Assembly (NCBI RefSeq): GCF_002933875.1
Contig: NZ_BFAV01000028.1
Span: 1 to 64,000, forward strand
Direction: 5' to 3'
DNA: 64,000 nt
From: Desulfocucumis palustris
GTDB taxonomy: Bacteria > Bacillota > Desulfotomaculia > Desulfotomaculales > Desulfocucumaceae
Under the pieces are notes generated by a model. It saw only the letters and a program-made list of their open reading frames with translations, did not search any database and was not told where the DNA came from. The position numbers and the translations under genes are program-made. The number at the start of each line of letters is the position of its first letter. Positions within the stretch are counted from its first letter, which is position 1. Below are positions 34,274 through 42,059 of the stretch, piece by piece.

Positions 34274-34745
34274 AGTATCAACCCCTTCCGTAAGTTTACC
34301 GTGGCTCATGTATTATATATTAGCCAAACCGGTAAAGTCAAAGGTAATTAGTGGTTTTATAGAATATGGTATATTTTATGGCATATTAATTACTTTCAAG
34401 ATTCACTGCGGGATTGTCATAAGCTATTAGATTTAGGAATTTTTCCGGGAGTTTTTGACCCTGCGCCGGTCTTTTACAGTGGGCGGCAAAGAACAGGGAC
34501 AGACTGTGGATCATCAATATTGTGCCTTTCTTCAATTTTTATTGGATCTATCTACTCGGCTGCAAACATGCATTTTTTATATCCAAACCTCCCCTTGTGA
34601 TATTGATTTTTCTCAAGGTATCCCGCTCTATGTTTATTTGTTTGAAGCTCCTCCGTTATCGGCAGGTATACCGGACACCTTTGTCTAACCTTTAAAAGAG
34701 CATTAATATAAGTTAGCCTTGATTCGGAAAAAGACGGTGATATTT
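34274..34745. other. Intergenic region with a repeated 28-base element
   Basis: No supported gene in about 450 bases; short frames here have no ribosome site. Bases 34702-34729 match 13416-13444 at all but about three positions (shared TTAATATAAGT, AGCCTTG and TTCGGAA blocks). In both places the element lies just before a gene on the plus strand. Confidence 0.5.
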
Positions 34746-36152
34746 TTGCTGGGAATGGGACATTACATAAGCCTGGGAGTAACCCTGCTGGTTTTCTGCC
34801 TCCTGGGGCTTATATCCACTAGAATGGTAAAATCCGTTTCGGATTACCTGGTGGGCGGCAGGAAGCTGGGGCCCCTGCTGGTGGCCGGGGGGATAGTCGG
34901 GGGCTTTGTGGGGGGCACGGTAACCATAGGCACCGCTCAAATGGCTTACCGCTACGGAATAAGCGGAATATGGTTTACCCTTGGCGCCGGGGCGGCCTGC
35001 CTGCTGCTTTTTCTGTTCCTGGCCAGGCCGCTGCGGGAAAAAGAAGTGGACACCGTGTCCCAGTTCCTGGCGCTCACTTACGGAAGCAAAGCCGTACCCT
35101 GGGTAGCTCTTTTCGTGGGCGCAGGCATGTTTATCCAGGTATCGGTTCAAATGGTGGCCGCGGCTCCCATGTTAACCGCCATTTTACCCGTATCCACCAA
35201 ATTCGCATTATTAATTTTCGCCGCGCTGACCATCTTTTATGTGCTGGGAGGAGGTATCTGGGGCAGCAGCCTGGTGGGATTGTTAAAGCTGCTGCTGCTG
35301 TCGGCAACCCTTCTGGCGGCTGCCGTCGCCGGATGGACACTGACCGGCGGCGGCGCTTCCCTGACCGGATATTTCGGCCTGTATCCCTGGTTCAGCCTTT
35401 TCCCCAGGGGTTTTTCCCTGGACCTGGCGGGGGGACTGTCGGCGGTGATTGGTTTTATATCCACCCAGGCCTGTATTCAGCCCGTGTTTGCCGGCCGGGA
35501 CGTCAAATCGGCCCGGGCGGGGGCGCTGGCGGCCGCCATACTCATTCCCCTCTTCGGGGCCGCCGGTGTGCTGGTGGGAATGTACATGCGGATGACCCGG
35601 CCGGATATAGACCCCGCCATGGCCCTCCCCCTTTTTATGCTTGAACATTTACCGCCCTGGATAAGCGGCGCGGGACTGGCCACCCTGCTGGTGACCATGG
35701 TACTGACTTCCTCCGCCATGGCCCTGGGGATAAGCGCTTTGTTCAGCCAGGACATTTACCCCCGGCTAAGGCCGGGACGCACCCCCGGGGAAAGGCTGAC
35801 GGCAGCCCGGGCGGCAGTGTTTGTCACCATCCTGGCGGGAACCTTAATGGCATTCCGCACCATGGGAGATCTGATTCTCGACTGGAGCTACCTTTCCAAC
35901 GCCCTGAGGGGGGTAACAGTTTTCGCTCCGCTACTGGCCGCCGTCTTTTTCGGCCGCAGGGTGCCCCCGGCCGCCGGAGTACTGGCGGTATCCGCCGCTC
36001 CATTGTTCGCAGCCGCCTGGGCGTTATTTTTCCCGGGAACCCTGCACCCCCTTTACGCGGGACTTCCGGTCAGTTTTCTTATTATAATTTCAGGTTTAAT
36101 TCACCCGGGACTGTATTCCGGTTTCGATAAGGATAAAAAATTGCAGCGCTGA
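34746..36152 (+). CDS. Sodium:solute symporter (SSS) family transporter
   Basis: A polytopic protein of about 468 residues with 12-13 hydrophobic helices. Signature segments of the SSS fold are SVSDYLVGGRKLGPLLVAGG near the N-terminus, GGFVGGTVTIGTAQMAYRYG, FYVLGGGIWGSSLVGLLK and ACIQPVFAGRDVKSARAGAL. It would import an organic solute with Na+; the substrate is unknown. The start is uncertain: TTG 34746 (GGTGAT five bases upstream), ATG 34755 or TTG 34719. A long leader with structured RNA follows it before the aldehyde dehydrogenase genes. Confidence 0.85.
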   Translation: MLGMGHYISLGVTLLVFCLLGLISTRMVKSVSDYLVGGRKLGPLLVAGGIVGGFVGGTVTIGTAQMAYRYGISGIWFTLGAGAACLLLFLFLARPLREKEVDTVSQFLALTYGSKAVPWVALFVGAGMFIQVSVQMVAAAPMLTAILPVSTKFALLIFAALTIFYVLGGGIWGSSLVGLLKLLLLSATLLAAAVAGWTLTGGGASLTGYFGLYPWFSLFPRGFSLDLAGGLSAVIGFISTQACIQPVFAGRDVKSARAGALAAAILIPLFGAAGVLVGMYMRMTRPDIDPAMALPLFMLEHLPPWISGAGLATLLVTMVLTSSAMALGISALFSQDIYPRLRPGRTPGERLTAARAAVFVTILAGTLMAFRTMGDLILDWSYLSNALRGVTVFAPLLAAVFFGRRVPPAAGVLAVSAAPLFAAAWALFFPGTLHPLYAGLPVSFLIIISGLIHPGLYSGFDKDKKLQR

Positions 36153-36324
36153 TTAAGCTCTAATCATATCCCCGCAGCCCCGCCGCACTATCGGCTGCTG
36201 TTCGTCGTGAATGTCGATAACGCCCCCCAAGAAGGATTTTTACCGTGTAAATAGAATTTAAAGATTGAAAAAATAATCTCCGGGCACGGCATACCTTGTT
36301 TAAAAAATGTGGTGGCCTTGCCGC

Positions 36325-36368
36325 AGGGTATATCGGGAAACTGATATGTCTCCCATCGTGGAAAGGAG
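36325..36368 (+). ncRNA. Candidate structured RNA motif, copy 1
   Basis: Stem GGTATATC (36327-36334) with GATATGTC (36343-36350) encloses the loop GGGAAACT. A second stem pairs CTCC (36350-36353) with GGAG (36365-36368) around CATCGTGGAAA. The 44 bases match copy 2 (36583-36626) almost fully in loops while the first stem differs by pairing-preserving changes. A perfect GC hairpin (36414-36423 with 36434-36443) follows. No known riboswitch class was recognised. Confidence 0.6.
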
Positions 36369-36413
36369 TACATAGCTTTATTAAAATACACCGGCAGGCA
36401 TACGGTTTTGTAT

Positions 36414-36443
36414 CGCGGCCGGGCTGTCTTTCACCCGGCCGCG
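36414..36443. other. Perfect GC hairpin after RNA copy 1
   Basis: CGCGGCCGGG and CCCGGCCGCG pair around a ten-base loop. TCAAAAACC follows, so it lacks a T-tract; it may be a structural element or weak terminator between the two RNA copies. Confidence 0.5.
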
Positions 36444-36582
36444 TCAAAAACCTTATGCCCTTTCATGGCATGTATTTAATTGTGTAAAGTCTTTGTCTTT
36501 CCTGGAGGCAAAGCTTTTTATCATTTAAACAATATTCCTCCGAGTTCATTTGCCTAAAGTTCGCCATGGCGGATGAACCGAT

Positions 36583-36626
36583 AGGGTGTGCCGGGAAACT
36601 GGCATGCCTCCCATTGTGGAAAGGAG
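36583..36626 (+). ncRNA. Candidate structured RNA motif, copy 2
   Basis: Stem GGTGTGCC (36585-36592) with GGCATGCC (36601-36608) encloses the same GGGAAACT loop; the second stem again pairs CTCC with GGAG. The 3' end AAAGGAG is a Shine-Dalgarno sequence seven bases before ATG 36634, so the second stem would hide a ribosome site. This suggests translational control of the short leader peptide and, through it, of the aldehyde dehydrogenase operon. The regulator or ligand is unknown. Confidence 0.6.
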
Positions 36627-36633
36627 AGCTGAT

Positions 36634-36657
36634 ATGATGACCGTTAAGTTTTATTGA
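36634..36657 (+). CDS. Possible 7-residue leader peptide MMTVKFY
   Basis: ATG ATG follows AAAGGAG by seven bases and ends in TGA at 36655-36657. An inverted repeat, ACCGTTAA (36640-36647) with TTGACGGT (36654-36661), overlaps the frame, so ribosome movement could alter folding before the aldehyde dehydrogenase gene at 36751. Confidence 0.35.
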   Translation: MMTVKFY

Positions 36658-36750
36658 CGGTTCCGGGTTTTTGCTATTGCCTGGAACAGGTTGATTTTAT
36701 ACCCGTTGCCTTTTTATCCCGTACCATTACAATCAAAGGGGAGAATACTC

Positions 36751-38166
36751 GTGGATACATTTAAAATTTATATTAACGGCCGGTGGATTGACACCGGCAG
36801 CTATTATGAGGTCTTCAACAAATACAGCGGAGAACCGCTGGCCAGAGTATGCCGCGCTTCCTCGTCCGATGCGTTCGAAGCCGTTGACTCTGCGGAAAAG
36901 GCATTTCAAAACAATAAACTCACCCCGCTACAAAGATACTACATTTTGGAAAAAACCTCGGAGATTCTGCTTTCCCAGCAGGAACAACTGGCTATGACCA
37001 TAGCCCGGGAGGCCGGAAAACCTTTTAAAGAAGCCCTGGCGGAAGTTTCTAGGGCAGCCAACACCTTTCGCATATCAGCTGAGGAAGCCAAACGTATTAA
37101 AGGAGAAGTTGTCCCATTAAGCACCACGGGAAGCGAAAACAGATTCGCCTATACCGTCAGGGTACCGCTGGGGGTAGTCTGCGCCATAAGCCCGTTCAAC
37201 TTTCCTTTAAACCTGGTGGCGCATAAAGTGGCTCCGGCCATTGCGGCAGGCAACACCGTGGTTTTAAAGCCGGCCTCCGCCACACCCATATCATCTTTAA
37301 ACCTTTGCCGCATAATGGAAGAGGCCGGCCTGCCTCCGGGCCATTTGAACGCAATCACCGGGGCAGGCTCGGAAATCGGCGAAGCGCTCCTGGACGAGCC
37401 CCGCTTCGCCTACTATACCTTTACGGGCTCACCCACCGTGGGGAAACAAATCCGCAACCGCATAGGATTGAGAAAATGCACCCTGGAAATGGGCTCAAAC
37501 TCCGCCACCATCGTTCACAGCGACGCGGACCTGGAAAAAGCCGCGGCCGCATGCGGCCGCATGGCATTTGCCAACGCCGGCCAGGTATGTATATCCGTGC
37601 AGCGCATAATGGTACAAAAAGACGTGGTGAAACAGTTTACGGAACTTCTGGTGCGGCAGGCCGAAAAACTGGTGCTGGGAGACCCGGCGGACCCCAAAAC
37701 GGATGTGGGTCCCATGATATCTGTGCGTGACGCCGAAAGGGCGGAAAAATGGATAGCGGAAGCGGTATCCGGGGGAGCCAGGGTACTTACCGGAGGCTCA
37801 CGCACGGGCCCCCTGCTTAAGCCGACAGTGCTGACAGGAGTAAATAACAGCATGAAGGTGGTATGTGAGGAAATATTCGCCCCCGTGGTATCAATATCCA
37901 CTTTCAACACCTTTGAAGAAGCCCTGAAAATGGTCAATGACTCCAAATACGGCCTTCAGGCCGGAGTATATACCGGCTCCATTTCCCTGGCCATGCAGGC
38001 TGTGCAGGAACTGGAGGTGGGAGGGGTAATGATTAACGACACCTCTGTTTTCAGGGTTGATGAAATGCCTTACGGCGGCGTGAAAGAAAGCGGTGTGGGC
38101 AGGGAAGGTCCCAGATACGCAATAGAGGAAATGACCGAGCCCAAACTGGTTGTCTTAAATATCTAA
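36751..38166 (+). CDS. NAD(P)-dependent aldehyde dehydrogenase
   Basis: A 471-residue ALDH. The cofactor region is AISPFNFPLNLVAHKVAPAI and FTGSPTVGKQI; the general base Glu is in CTLEMGSNSATI and the nucleophile Cys in FANAGQVCISVQRI. The C-terminus MPYGGVKESGVGREGPRYAI is typical. It is closest in look to the lactaldehyde/glyceraldehyde-3-phosphate-type (GapN-like) group. GTG 36751 follows AAAGGGGAG by seven bases. It is first in a two-gene operon preceded by the tandem RNA motif. It oxidises an aldehyde to an acid; the substrate is open. Confidence 0.9.
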   Translation: MDTFKIYINGRWIDTGSYYEVFNKYSGEPLARVCRASSSDAFEAVDSAEKAFQNNKLTPLQRYYILEKTSEILLSQQEQLAMTIAREAGKPFKEALAEVSRAANTFRISAEEAKRIKGEVVPLSTTGSENRFAYTVRVPLGVVCAISPFNFPLNLVAHKVAPAIAAGNTVVLKPASATPISSLNLCRIMEEAGLPPGHLNAITGAGSEIGEALLDEPRFAYYTFTGSPTVGKQIRNRIGLRKCTLEMGSNSATIVHSDADLEKAAAACGRMAFANAGQVCISVQRIMVQKDVVKQFTELLVRQAEKLVLGDPADPKTDVGPMISVRDAERAEKWIAEAVSGGARVLTGGSRTGPLLKPTVLTGVNNSMKVVCEEIFAPVVSISTFNTFEEALKMVNDSKYGLQAGVYTGSISLAMQAVQELEVGGVMINDTSVFRVDEMPYGGVKESGVGREGPRYAIEEMTEPKLVVLNI

Positions 38167-38201
38167 ATACCGGCGACTAAATAACTGAGGAGGATTGGAT
38201 A

Positions 38202-39677
38202 ATGGCACAAAAGCTCAAAATGTATATTGACGGACAATGGGTAGACGCCGTCTCGGGCAAAACCAGGGAAATTATTAACCCGGCCAATGGAGAGGTAATT
38301 GCAGTGTCGGCGGACGGAGGCGTGGAAGAAGTCAACCGGGCCGTGGCGGCGGCCAAAGCCGCCTTCTATGAAAACGGCTGGTGGGACACCCCCGCCAGCG
38401 AAAGGGCCCGGCTGCTCTTTGAAGTGGCCAGGCTGCTTGAGGAAAATGCGGACCAGCTAGCCCGGGAAGAAACCCTGAACAACGGCAAACCGCTGAGAGA
38501 AGCTTATTTCGACGTAAGCGACGCTGCCGGATGCTTCCGTTATTTTGCCGGCCTGGCCACCAAACCCCACGGGCAAACCTACGAAGTGCCGGACCCCATG
38601 CAAGCCATGGTGGTGAGGGAACCCGTCGGGGTTTGCGGCCTCATAGTGCCCTGGAACTACCCTCTGCTGATGGGGGTGTGGAAGCTGGCCCCGGCCCTGG
38701 CGGCCGGTAACACGGTGGTATTCAAGCCCGCCGGCATAACACCCTTAACCTCCGTAAGGCTGTTTGAAATATTTGAAAAAGCCGGTTTTCCCCCGGGAGT
38801 AACCAACCTGATCCTGGGCCCCGGTCCCGAGGTGGGCAACGCCATTGCCTCCCACCCCGACGTGCACAAGGTGGCCTTTACCGGAGGCACGGAAACAGGC
38901 CGCAATATCATGGTGGCTGCCTCCGGCAACATCAAAAAAATATCTCTGGAACTGGGCGGCAAATCTCCCAATATCGTATTCGCCGACGCTGATTTCGAAA
39001 CCGCTGTGGACTATGCCCTATTCGGCATTTTCGCCAACCAGGGTGAGGTTTGCTCCGCCGGCTCCCGTTTATTGCTGGAGGAAAGTATCCACGATCAATT
39101 CGTAAGCCGCATGGTGGAAAAAGCCAAAAAAATCAAAGTGGGGCCCGGACTTTCACCGGACACGGAAATGGGGCCGCTGGTATCCAAATCCCACATGGAA
39201 ACAGTGTTGAATTATATTGAGACAGGTAAAAAAGAGGGAGCCGTTCTGGCCTGCGGCGGCAGCAGGATAACCGCCGGGGAGTGCGCCGACGGCTACTTTG
39301 TGGAGCCCACCATATTTATAAACACCACTCCGGATATGACCATAGTCAAAGAAGAAATTTTCGGCCCGGTGCTTGCGGTGCAAAAATTCAAAGACGAGGC
39401 CGAAGCCATAAAAATGGCCAACGACTCGGTTTACGGCCTGGCCGGCGCGGTATTCACCAATGACGCCGCCAAGGCCCACAGGGTTATCCGGAAACTCCGG
39501 GCGGGAATCACCTGGATTAACTGCTACCACCCCACATACAACGAAGCCCCCTGGGGAGGATACAAGCAGAGCGGCATAGGACGCGACCTGGGCACATTCG
39601 GCTATGACGAATTTACAGAAGTAAAACAGATAAACGTCAATCTTGAGGTAGCCCCCACAGGCTGGTTCAAGGAATAA
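38202..39677 (+). CDS. Aldehyde dehydrogenase (betaine-aldehyde type)
   Basis: A 491-residue ALDH of the classical BetB/ALDH2-9 group: VPWNYPLLMGVWKLAPALAA, FTGGTETGRNIM, catalytic Glu in LELGGKSPNIV, Cys in FANQGEVCSAGSRLL and EEIFGPVLAVQKF. ATG 38202 with GGAGG upstream, 35 bases after the first aldehyde dehydrogenase. The two ALDHs are not close copies, which suggests two different aldehydes or two steps. A strong terminator ends the operon. Confidence 0.92.
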   Translation: MAQKLKMYIDGQWVDAVSGKTREIINPANGEVIAVSADGGVEEVNRAVAAAKAAFYENGWWDTPASERARLLFEVARLLEENADQLAREETLNNGKPLREAYFDVSDAAGCFRYFAGLATKPHGQTYEVPDPMQAMVVREPVGVCGLIVPWNYPLLMGVWKLAPALAAGNTVVFKPAGITPLTSVRLFEIFEKAGFPPGVTNLILGPGPEVGNAIASHPDVHKVAFTGGTETGRNIMVAASGNIKKISLELGGKSPNIVFADADFETAVDYALFGIFANQGEVCSAGSRLLLEESIHDQFVSRMVEKAKKIKVGPGLSPDTEMGPLVSKSHMETVLNYIETGKKEGAVLACGGSRITAGECADGYFVEPTIFINTTPDMTIVKEEIFGPVLAVQKFKDEAEAIKMANDSVYGLAGAVFTNDAAKAHRVIRKLRAGITWINCYHPTYNEAPWGGYKQSGIGRDLGTFGYDEFTEVKQINVNLEVAPTGWFKE

Positions 39678-39690
39678 GTGCAAAGAATAA

Positions 39691-39728
39691 AGAGCGCCCG
39701 CAGCGTGTAATGCGCGGGCGCTCTTTTT
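39691..39728 (+). terminator. Rho-independent terminator of the ALDH operon
   Basis: AGAGCGCCCGC (39691-39701) and GCGGGCGCTCT (39714-39724) pair over 11 bases and are followed by TTTTAA. Confidence 0.9.
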
Positions 39729-39736
39729 AATCGGCT

Positions 39737-39928
39737 CTATTTTTCCCGGTCCGCCGGTTGTTTTTCATTTTGCCGGTCCGTCCCCAGACGTCCGGCTTTC
39801 CTGGCGGATTCCCGCAGCAAAAATTCAATGTGCGCGTTTACGCTCCTGAGTTCGTCCGCCGCCCATTTTTCCAAAACCTCATACAGTTTGGGGTCGATTC
39901 TTAAGGGAAAGCTCTTTTTTGCAGGCAT
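39737..39928 (-). CDS. Ribbon-helix-helix (Arc-like) small protein
   Basis: A 63-residue protein: [20 protein letters not shown] is the beta strand and first helix, [20 protein letters not shown] the second helix, then a charged tail. This is a typical Arc/CopG RHH fold. It starts 12 bases after the SPFH gene ends and is co-oriented with it; small RHH proteins of this kind often accompany SPFH genes in Firmicutes. It may regulate the pair or be a structural partner. No toxin gene is adjacent. Confidence 0.78.
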   Translation of the reverse strand: MPAKKSFPLRIDPKLYEVLEKWAADELRSVNAHIEFLLRESARKAGRLGTDRQNEKQPADREK

Positions 39929-39940
39929 ACCGGCAACCCA

Positions 39941-40783
39941 TTAATACAGGCTTCCCGTGTTAATCACCGGCTGGGCGGACCTGTCCGAAACAATGGCCAC
40001 CATCAGGTTGTTGATCATGGCCACTTTGCGCTCCTCGTCCAGTTCCACCACCCCATTCTGCTGCAGCTGGGTTATGGCCATCTGGGCCATGCCCACGGCC
40101 CCATCCACAATTTTCTGGCGGGCGGATACTATGGCGGCGGCCTGCTGGCGCTGGAGCATGGCGCTGGCTATTTCGGTGGCATAGGCCAGATGGGTCAGCC
40201 TGGCCTCAATCACCTCGACTCCGGCCACGGCCAGGCGGGTCTGCAGTTCCCTGGCCAGCTCCGCGGCCACCTCCTCGGCATTGCCCCGCAGGGAGTAGCC
40301 CTCATCCTCAAAGGTGTCGTAGGGATATTTGGTGGCCACGTGCCGGAGGGCTGTTTCACTTTGAATTTCCACGAATTCCTCGTAATTATCCACGTCAAAC
40401 ACGGCCCTGGCTGAATCAACCACCTTGAAAACCACCACCGCGGCTATTTCCACGGGATTCCCCTCCACATCGTTCACCTTGAGCTTGGCGCTGTTGAAAT
40501 TGCGCACCCTTAAGGAAACCTTTTTGCCAACGGTAAGGGGGACCGTCATCCACATGCCGTTGTCCCTGATGGTGCCCAGGTATTTGCCAAAAAAAGTCAC
40601 CACCCTGGACTGGTTTGGCTGCACAATGGTAATGCCCGAAAACAGCAGCACCGTCGCAAGGGTAGCCAGGATGCCGGCAATAATATGAAGCTTTAAGAAG
40701 AGATAAATTGCACCGGCGAGCAGCAGAAGAACAAGAAGAATCGCCAGGAATCCATTAACCTTCCAAACCTTTTGCTCTTTCAT
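39941..40783 (-). CDS. SPFH/Band-7 (stomatin-like) membrane protein
   Basis: A 280-residue protein with two hydrophobic N-terminal helices (about 9-50), then the SPFH domain: TIVQPNQSRVVTFFGKYLGT, RNFNSAKLKVNDVEGNPVEI, AVVVFKVVDSARAVFDVDNY and a helical region ATEIASAMLQRQQAAAIVSA. SPFH proteins form cage-like oligomers at membrane microdomains. ATG 40783 has CGGAGG seven bases upstream; in-frame starts further out lack a site. It is followed by an RHH gene. Role here unknown, possibly membrane stress. Confidence 0.88.
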   Translation of the reverse strand: MKEQKVWKVNGFLAILLVLLLLAGAIYLFLKLHIIAGILATLATVLLFSGITIVQPNQSRVVTFFGKYLGTIRDNGMWMTVPLTVGKKVSLRVRNFNSAKLKVNDVEGNPVEIAAVVVFKVVDSARAVFDVDNYEEFVEIQSETALRHVATKYPYDTFEDEGYSLRGNAEEVAAELARELQTRLAVAGVEVIEARLTHLAYATEIASAMLQRQQAAAIVSARQKIVDGAVGMAQMAITQLQQNGVVELDEERKVAMINNLMVAIVSDRSAQPVINTGSLY

Positions 40784-41056
40784 AGCAACCTCCGTTTTCA
40801 TATTAATTACATACCAATATGATATCACTTTGATATGAAATGTCAACTGTCCGCCAGGGCATTGACCGCCCTTAGGTACAGGCTGTGACGCAAATCATTG
40901 CAATTTTTAATAAAAAAATTAACATTAATACAGCTGCAGTCTTCTCTCCACCTGGAGCAGCGCCGGGCCAAAGCCATTATAAGACGGCCAAAGGACTATT
41001 CTTTAAGTATTTTTCCAAAAGCCAAATCAGCATATCCTTAAAGGAGGTTGTTCCGT

Positions 41057-41641
41057 TTGTCCTCTATGTACAGCATTGAACGCTGCCGCAACTGCCCCAA
41101 CTCAATAATAGATCTGGATGCCGTGGAAAAACTGGTCAAGGAGGTTTTCGAAAGCACAGCTTTTAATCAAAAGCAAAAAACCAGGTTACAAACAGACCGC
41201 CCCATGCACCACCAGATTTTCCGGGTGGCCATAGCGGGCTGTCCCAATTCCTGCTCTCAGCCGCAAATAAAGGATTTCGGAATTCAGGGGCAATTGGTCC
41301 CCTCCCTGGCGGAAGGCTGTACCCTGTGCGGTGAATGCGCCCGCTCCTGCCCGGACCAGGCTATTGAGCTAATGGAAAGCGGCCCGGAAATAAACCGCGG
41401 GCTCTGTCTTAACTGCGGAGTCTGCGTAAGAAAATGCCCGGTGGGCGCACTGCGGAGTCAAAAAAGCGGTTATCGGTTATTAGCTGGAGGAAAGCTGGGC
41501 CGAAGGCCCCGGCTGGCAACGGTGGGAATAGAACTGGCGGACGAAGACAGTTTAAAAAAATACCTGTCTGAAACCCTATCGCTCTTAATAAACCGGGGAA
41601 ATCCCGGAGAGCGCCTGGGCCAACTCCTGGACAGAATATAG
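41057..41641 (+). CDS. Sulfite-reductase-like 4Fe-4S ferredoxin protein
   Basis: A 194-residue protein. A nitrite/sulfite reductase half-site, RVAIAGCPNSCSQPQIKDFG, precedes two [4Fe-4S] motifs, CTLCGECARSC and CLNCGVCVRKC. Two further Cys (CRNC) lie near the start. It resembles the small anaerobic sulfite-reductase-like proteins, but only part of the sirohaem-binding Cys set is present, so electron transfer may be its main role. TTG 41057 follows AAGGAGG by nine bases. A middle piece of this gene is duplicated at 41971-42054. Confidence 0.75.
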   Translation: MSSMYSIERCRNCPNSIIDLDAVEKLVKEVFESTAFNQKQKTRLQTDRPMHHQIFRVAIAGCPNSCSQPQIKDFGIQGQLVPSLAEGCTLCGECARSCPDQAIELMESGPEINRGLCLNCGVCVRKCPVGALRSQKSGYRLLAGGKLGRRPRLATVGIELADEDSLKKYLSETLSLLINRGNPGERLGQLLDRI

Positions 41642-41651
41642 CAACAAAGGG

Positions 41652-41968
41652 TGGCAAGGGGACGTTTCGTTTGCCATTATTGACAAACCACACCTCTTAT
41701 TCGCTCTTCTGTTCCCGTACCAATGTCTTTTACTTTGCTAAACTGGCGATTGCCTGTATTTGTACTTCTTTTTATCTGTTTTTTTAACTTTCTCTTTATT
41801 CTTTGGCAAACTTTTAATCGATTCCGGTTTATTGTAAATTCTTAATTTTTATCTGTATGTTTTATGTTTACTTCACACTCAATACACTGGCAGTTATTAG
41901 GTGTTTCCACACTATTTTCCACAAATCGCCACTCTGACTTATATGGCAAACGAAACGTCCCCTTGCCA
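41652..41968 (-). mobile_element. Internally deleted RAYT element
   Basis: Bounded by two inverted GGGGACGTTTC palindromes, 41652-41676 and 41944-41968, which are exact reverse complements. The interior matches the 3' coding end of the intact transposase next door and then its 5' flank (the CCACAAATYGCCAC stretch), with the middle of the gene missing. It is a non-autonomous derivative of the neighbouring element. Confidence 0.7.
41695..41930 (-). pseudogene. Remnant of RAYT transposase (C-terminal part)
   Basis: On the minus strand a frame reads PNNCQCIECEVNIKHTDKN before a stop, against PNNDQCLEYEVNIKYTDKK in the intact protein. Further toward 41695 nucleotide similarity to 42105-42260 continues but the frame is broken. 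Confidence 0.7.
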
Positions 41969-41970
41969 GA

Positions 41971-42054
41971 AAAGATTTCGGAATTCAGGGGCAACTGGTC
42001 CCCTCCCTGGCGGAAGACTGTATCCTGTGCGGCGAATGCGCCCGCTCCTGCCCG
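41971..42054 (+). pseudogene. Duplicated fragment of the ferredoxin gene
   Basis: About 84 bases match 41270-41353 of the sulfite-reductase-like gene with roughly five to six substitutions, keeping the CGECARSCP coding stretch. It lies between the deleted and the intact RAYT elements and is not expressed as a gene. Confidence 0.8.
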
Positions 42055-42059
42055 AAGGA

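Noticed and set aside
34455-34688. 77-codon frame before the sodium symporter
   Set aside because: No ribosome site, no recognisable fold or composition typical of genes here; treated as intergenic.
36583-36626. Sigma-54 promoter reading of TGGCATGCCTCCCATTGTG
   Set aside because: GG and the downstream GT are not at -24/-12 spacing, and the segment is better explained by paired stems shared with copy 1.
36655-36751. TGA read-through or selenocysteine extension joining the leader frame to the aldehyde dehydrogenase
   Set aside because: The leader and the dehydrogenase share a frame, but this has a one-in-three chance. GTG 36751 has its own excellent ribosome site and the extension has no family similarity.
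37543-37560. Perfect 18-base GC palindrome in the first aldehyde dehydrogenase gene
   Set aside because: It encodes ordinary conserved residues (AACGRM region) in an intact gene; explained by Ala/Gly/Arg codons.
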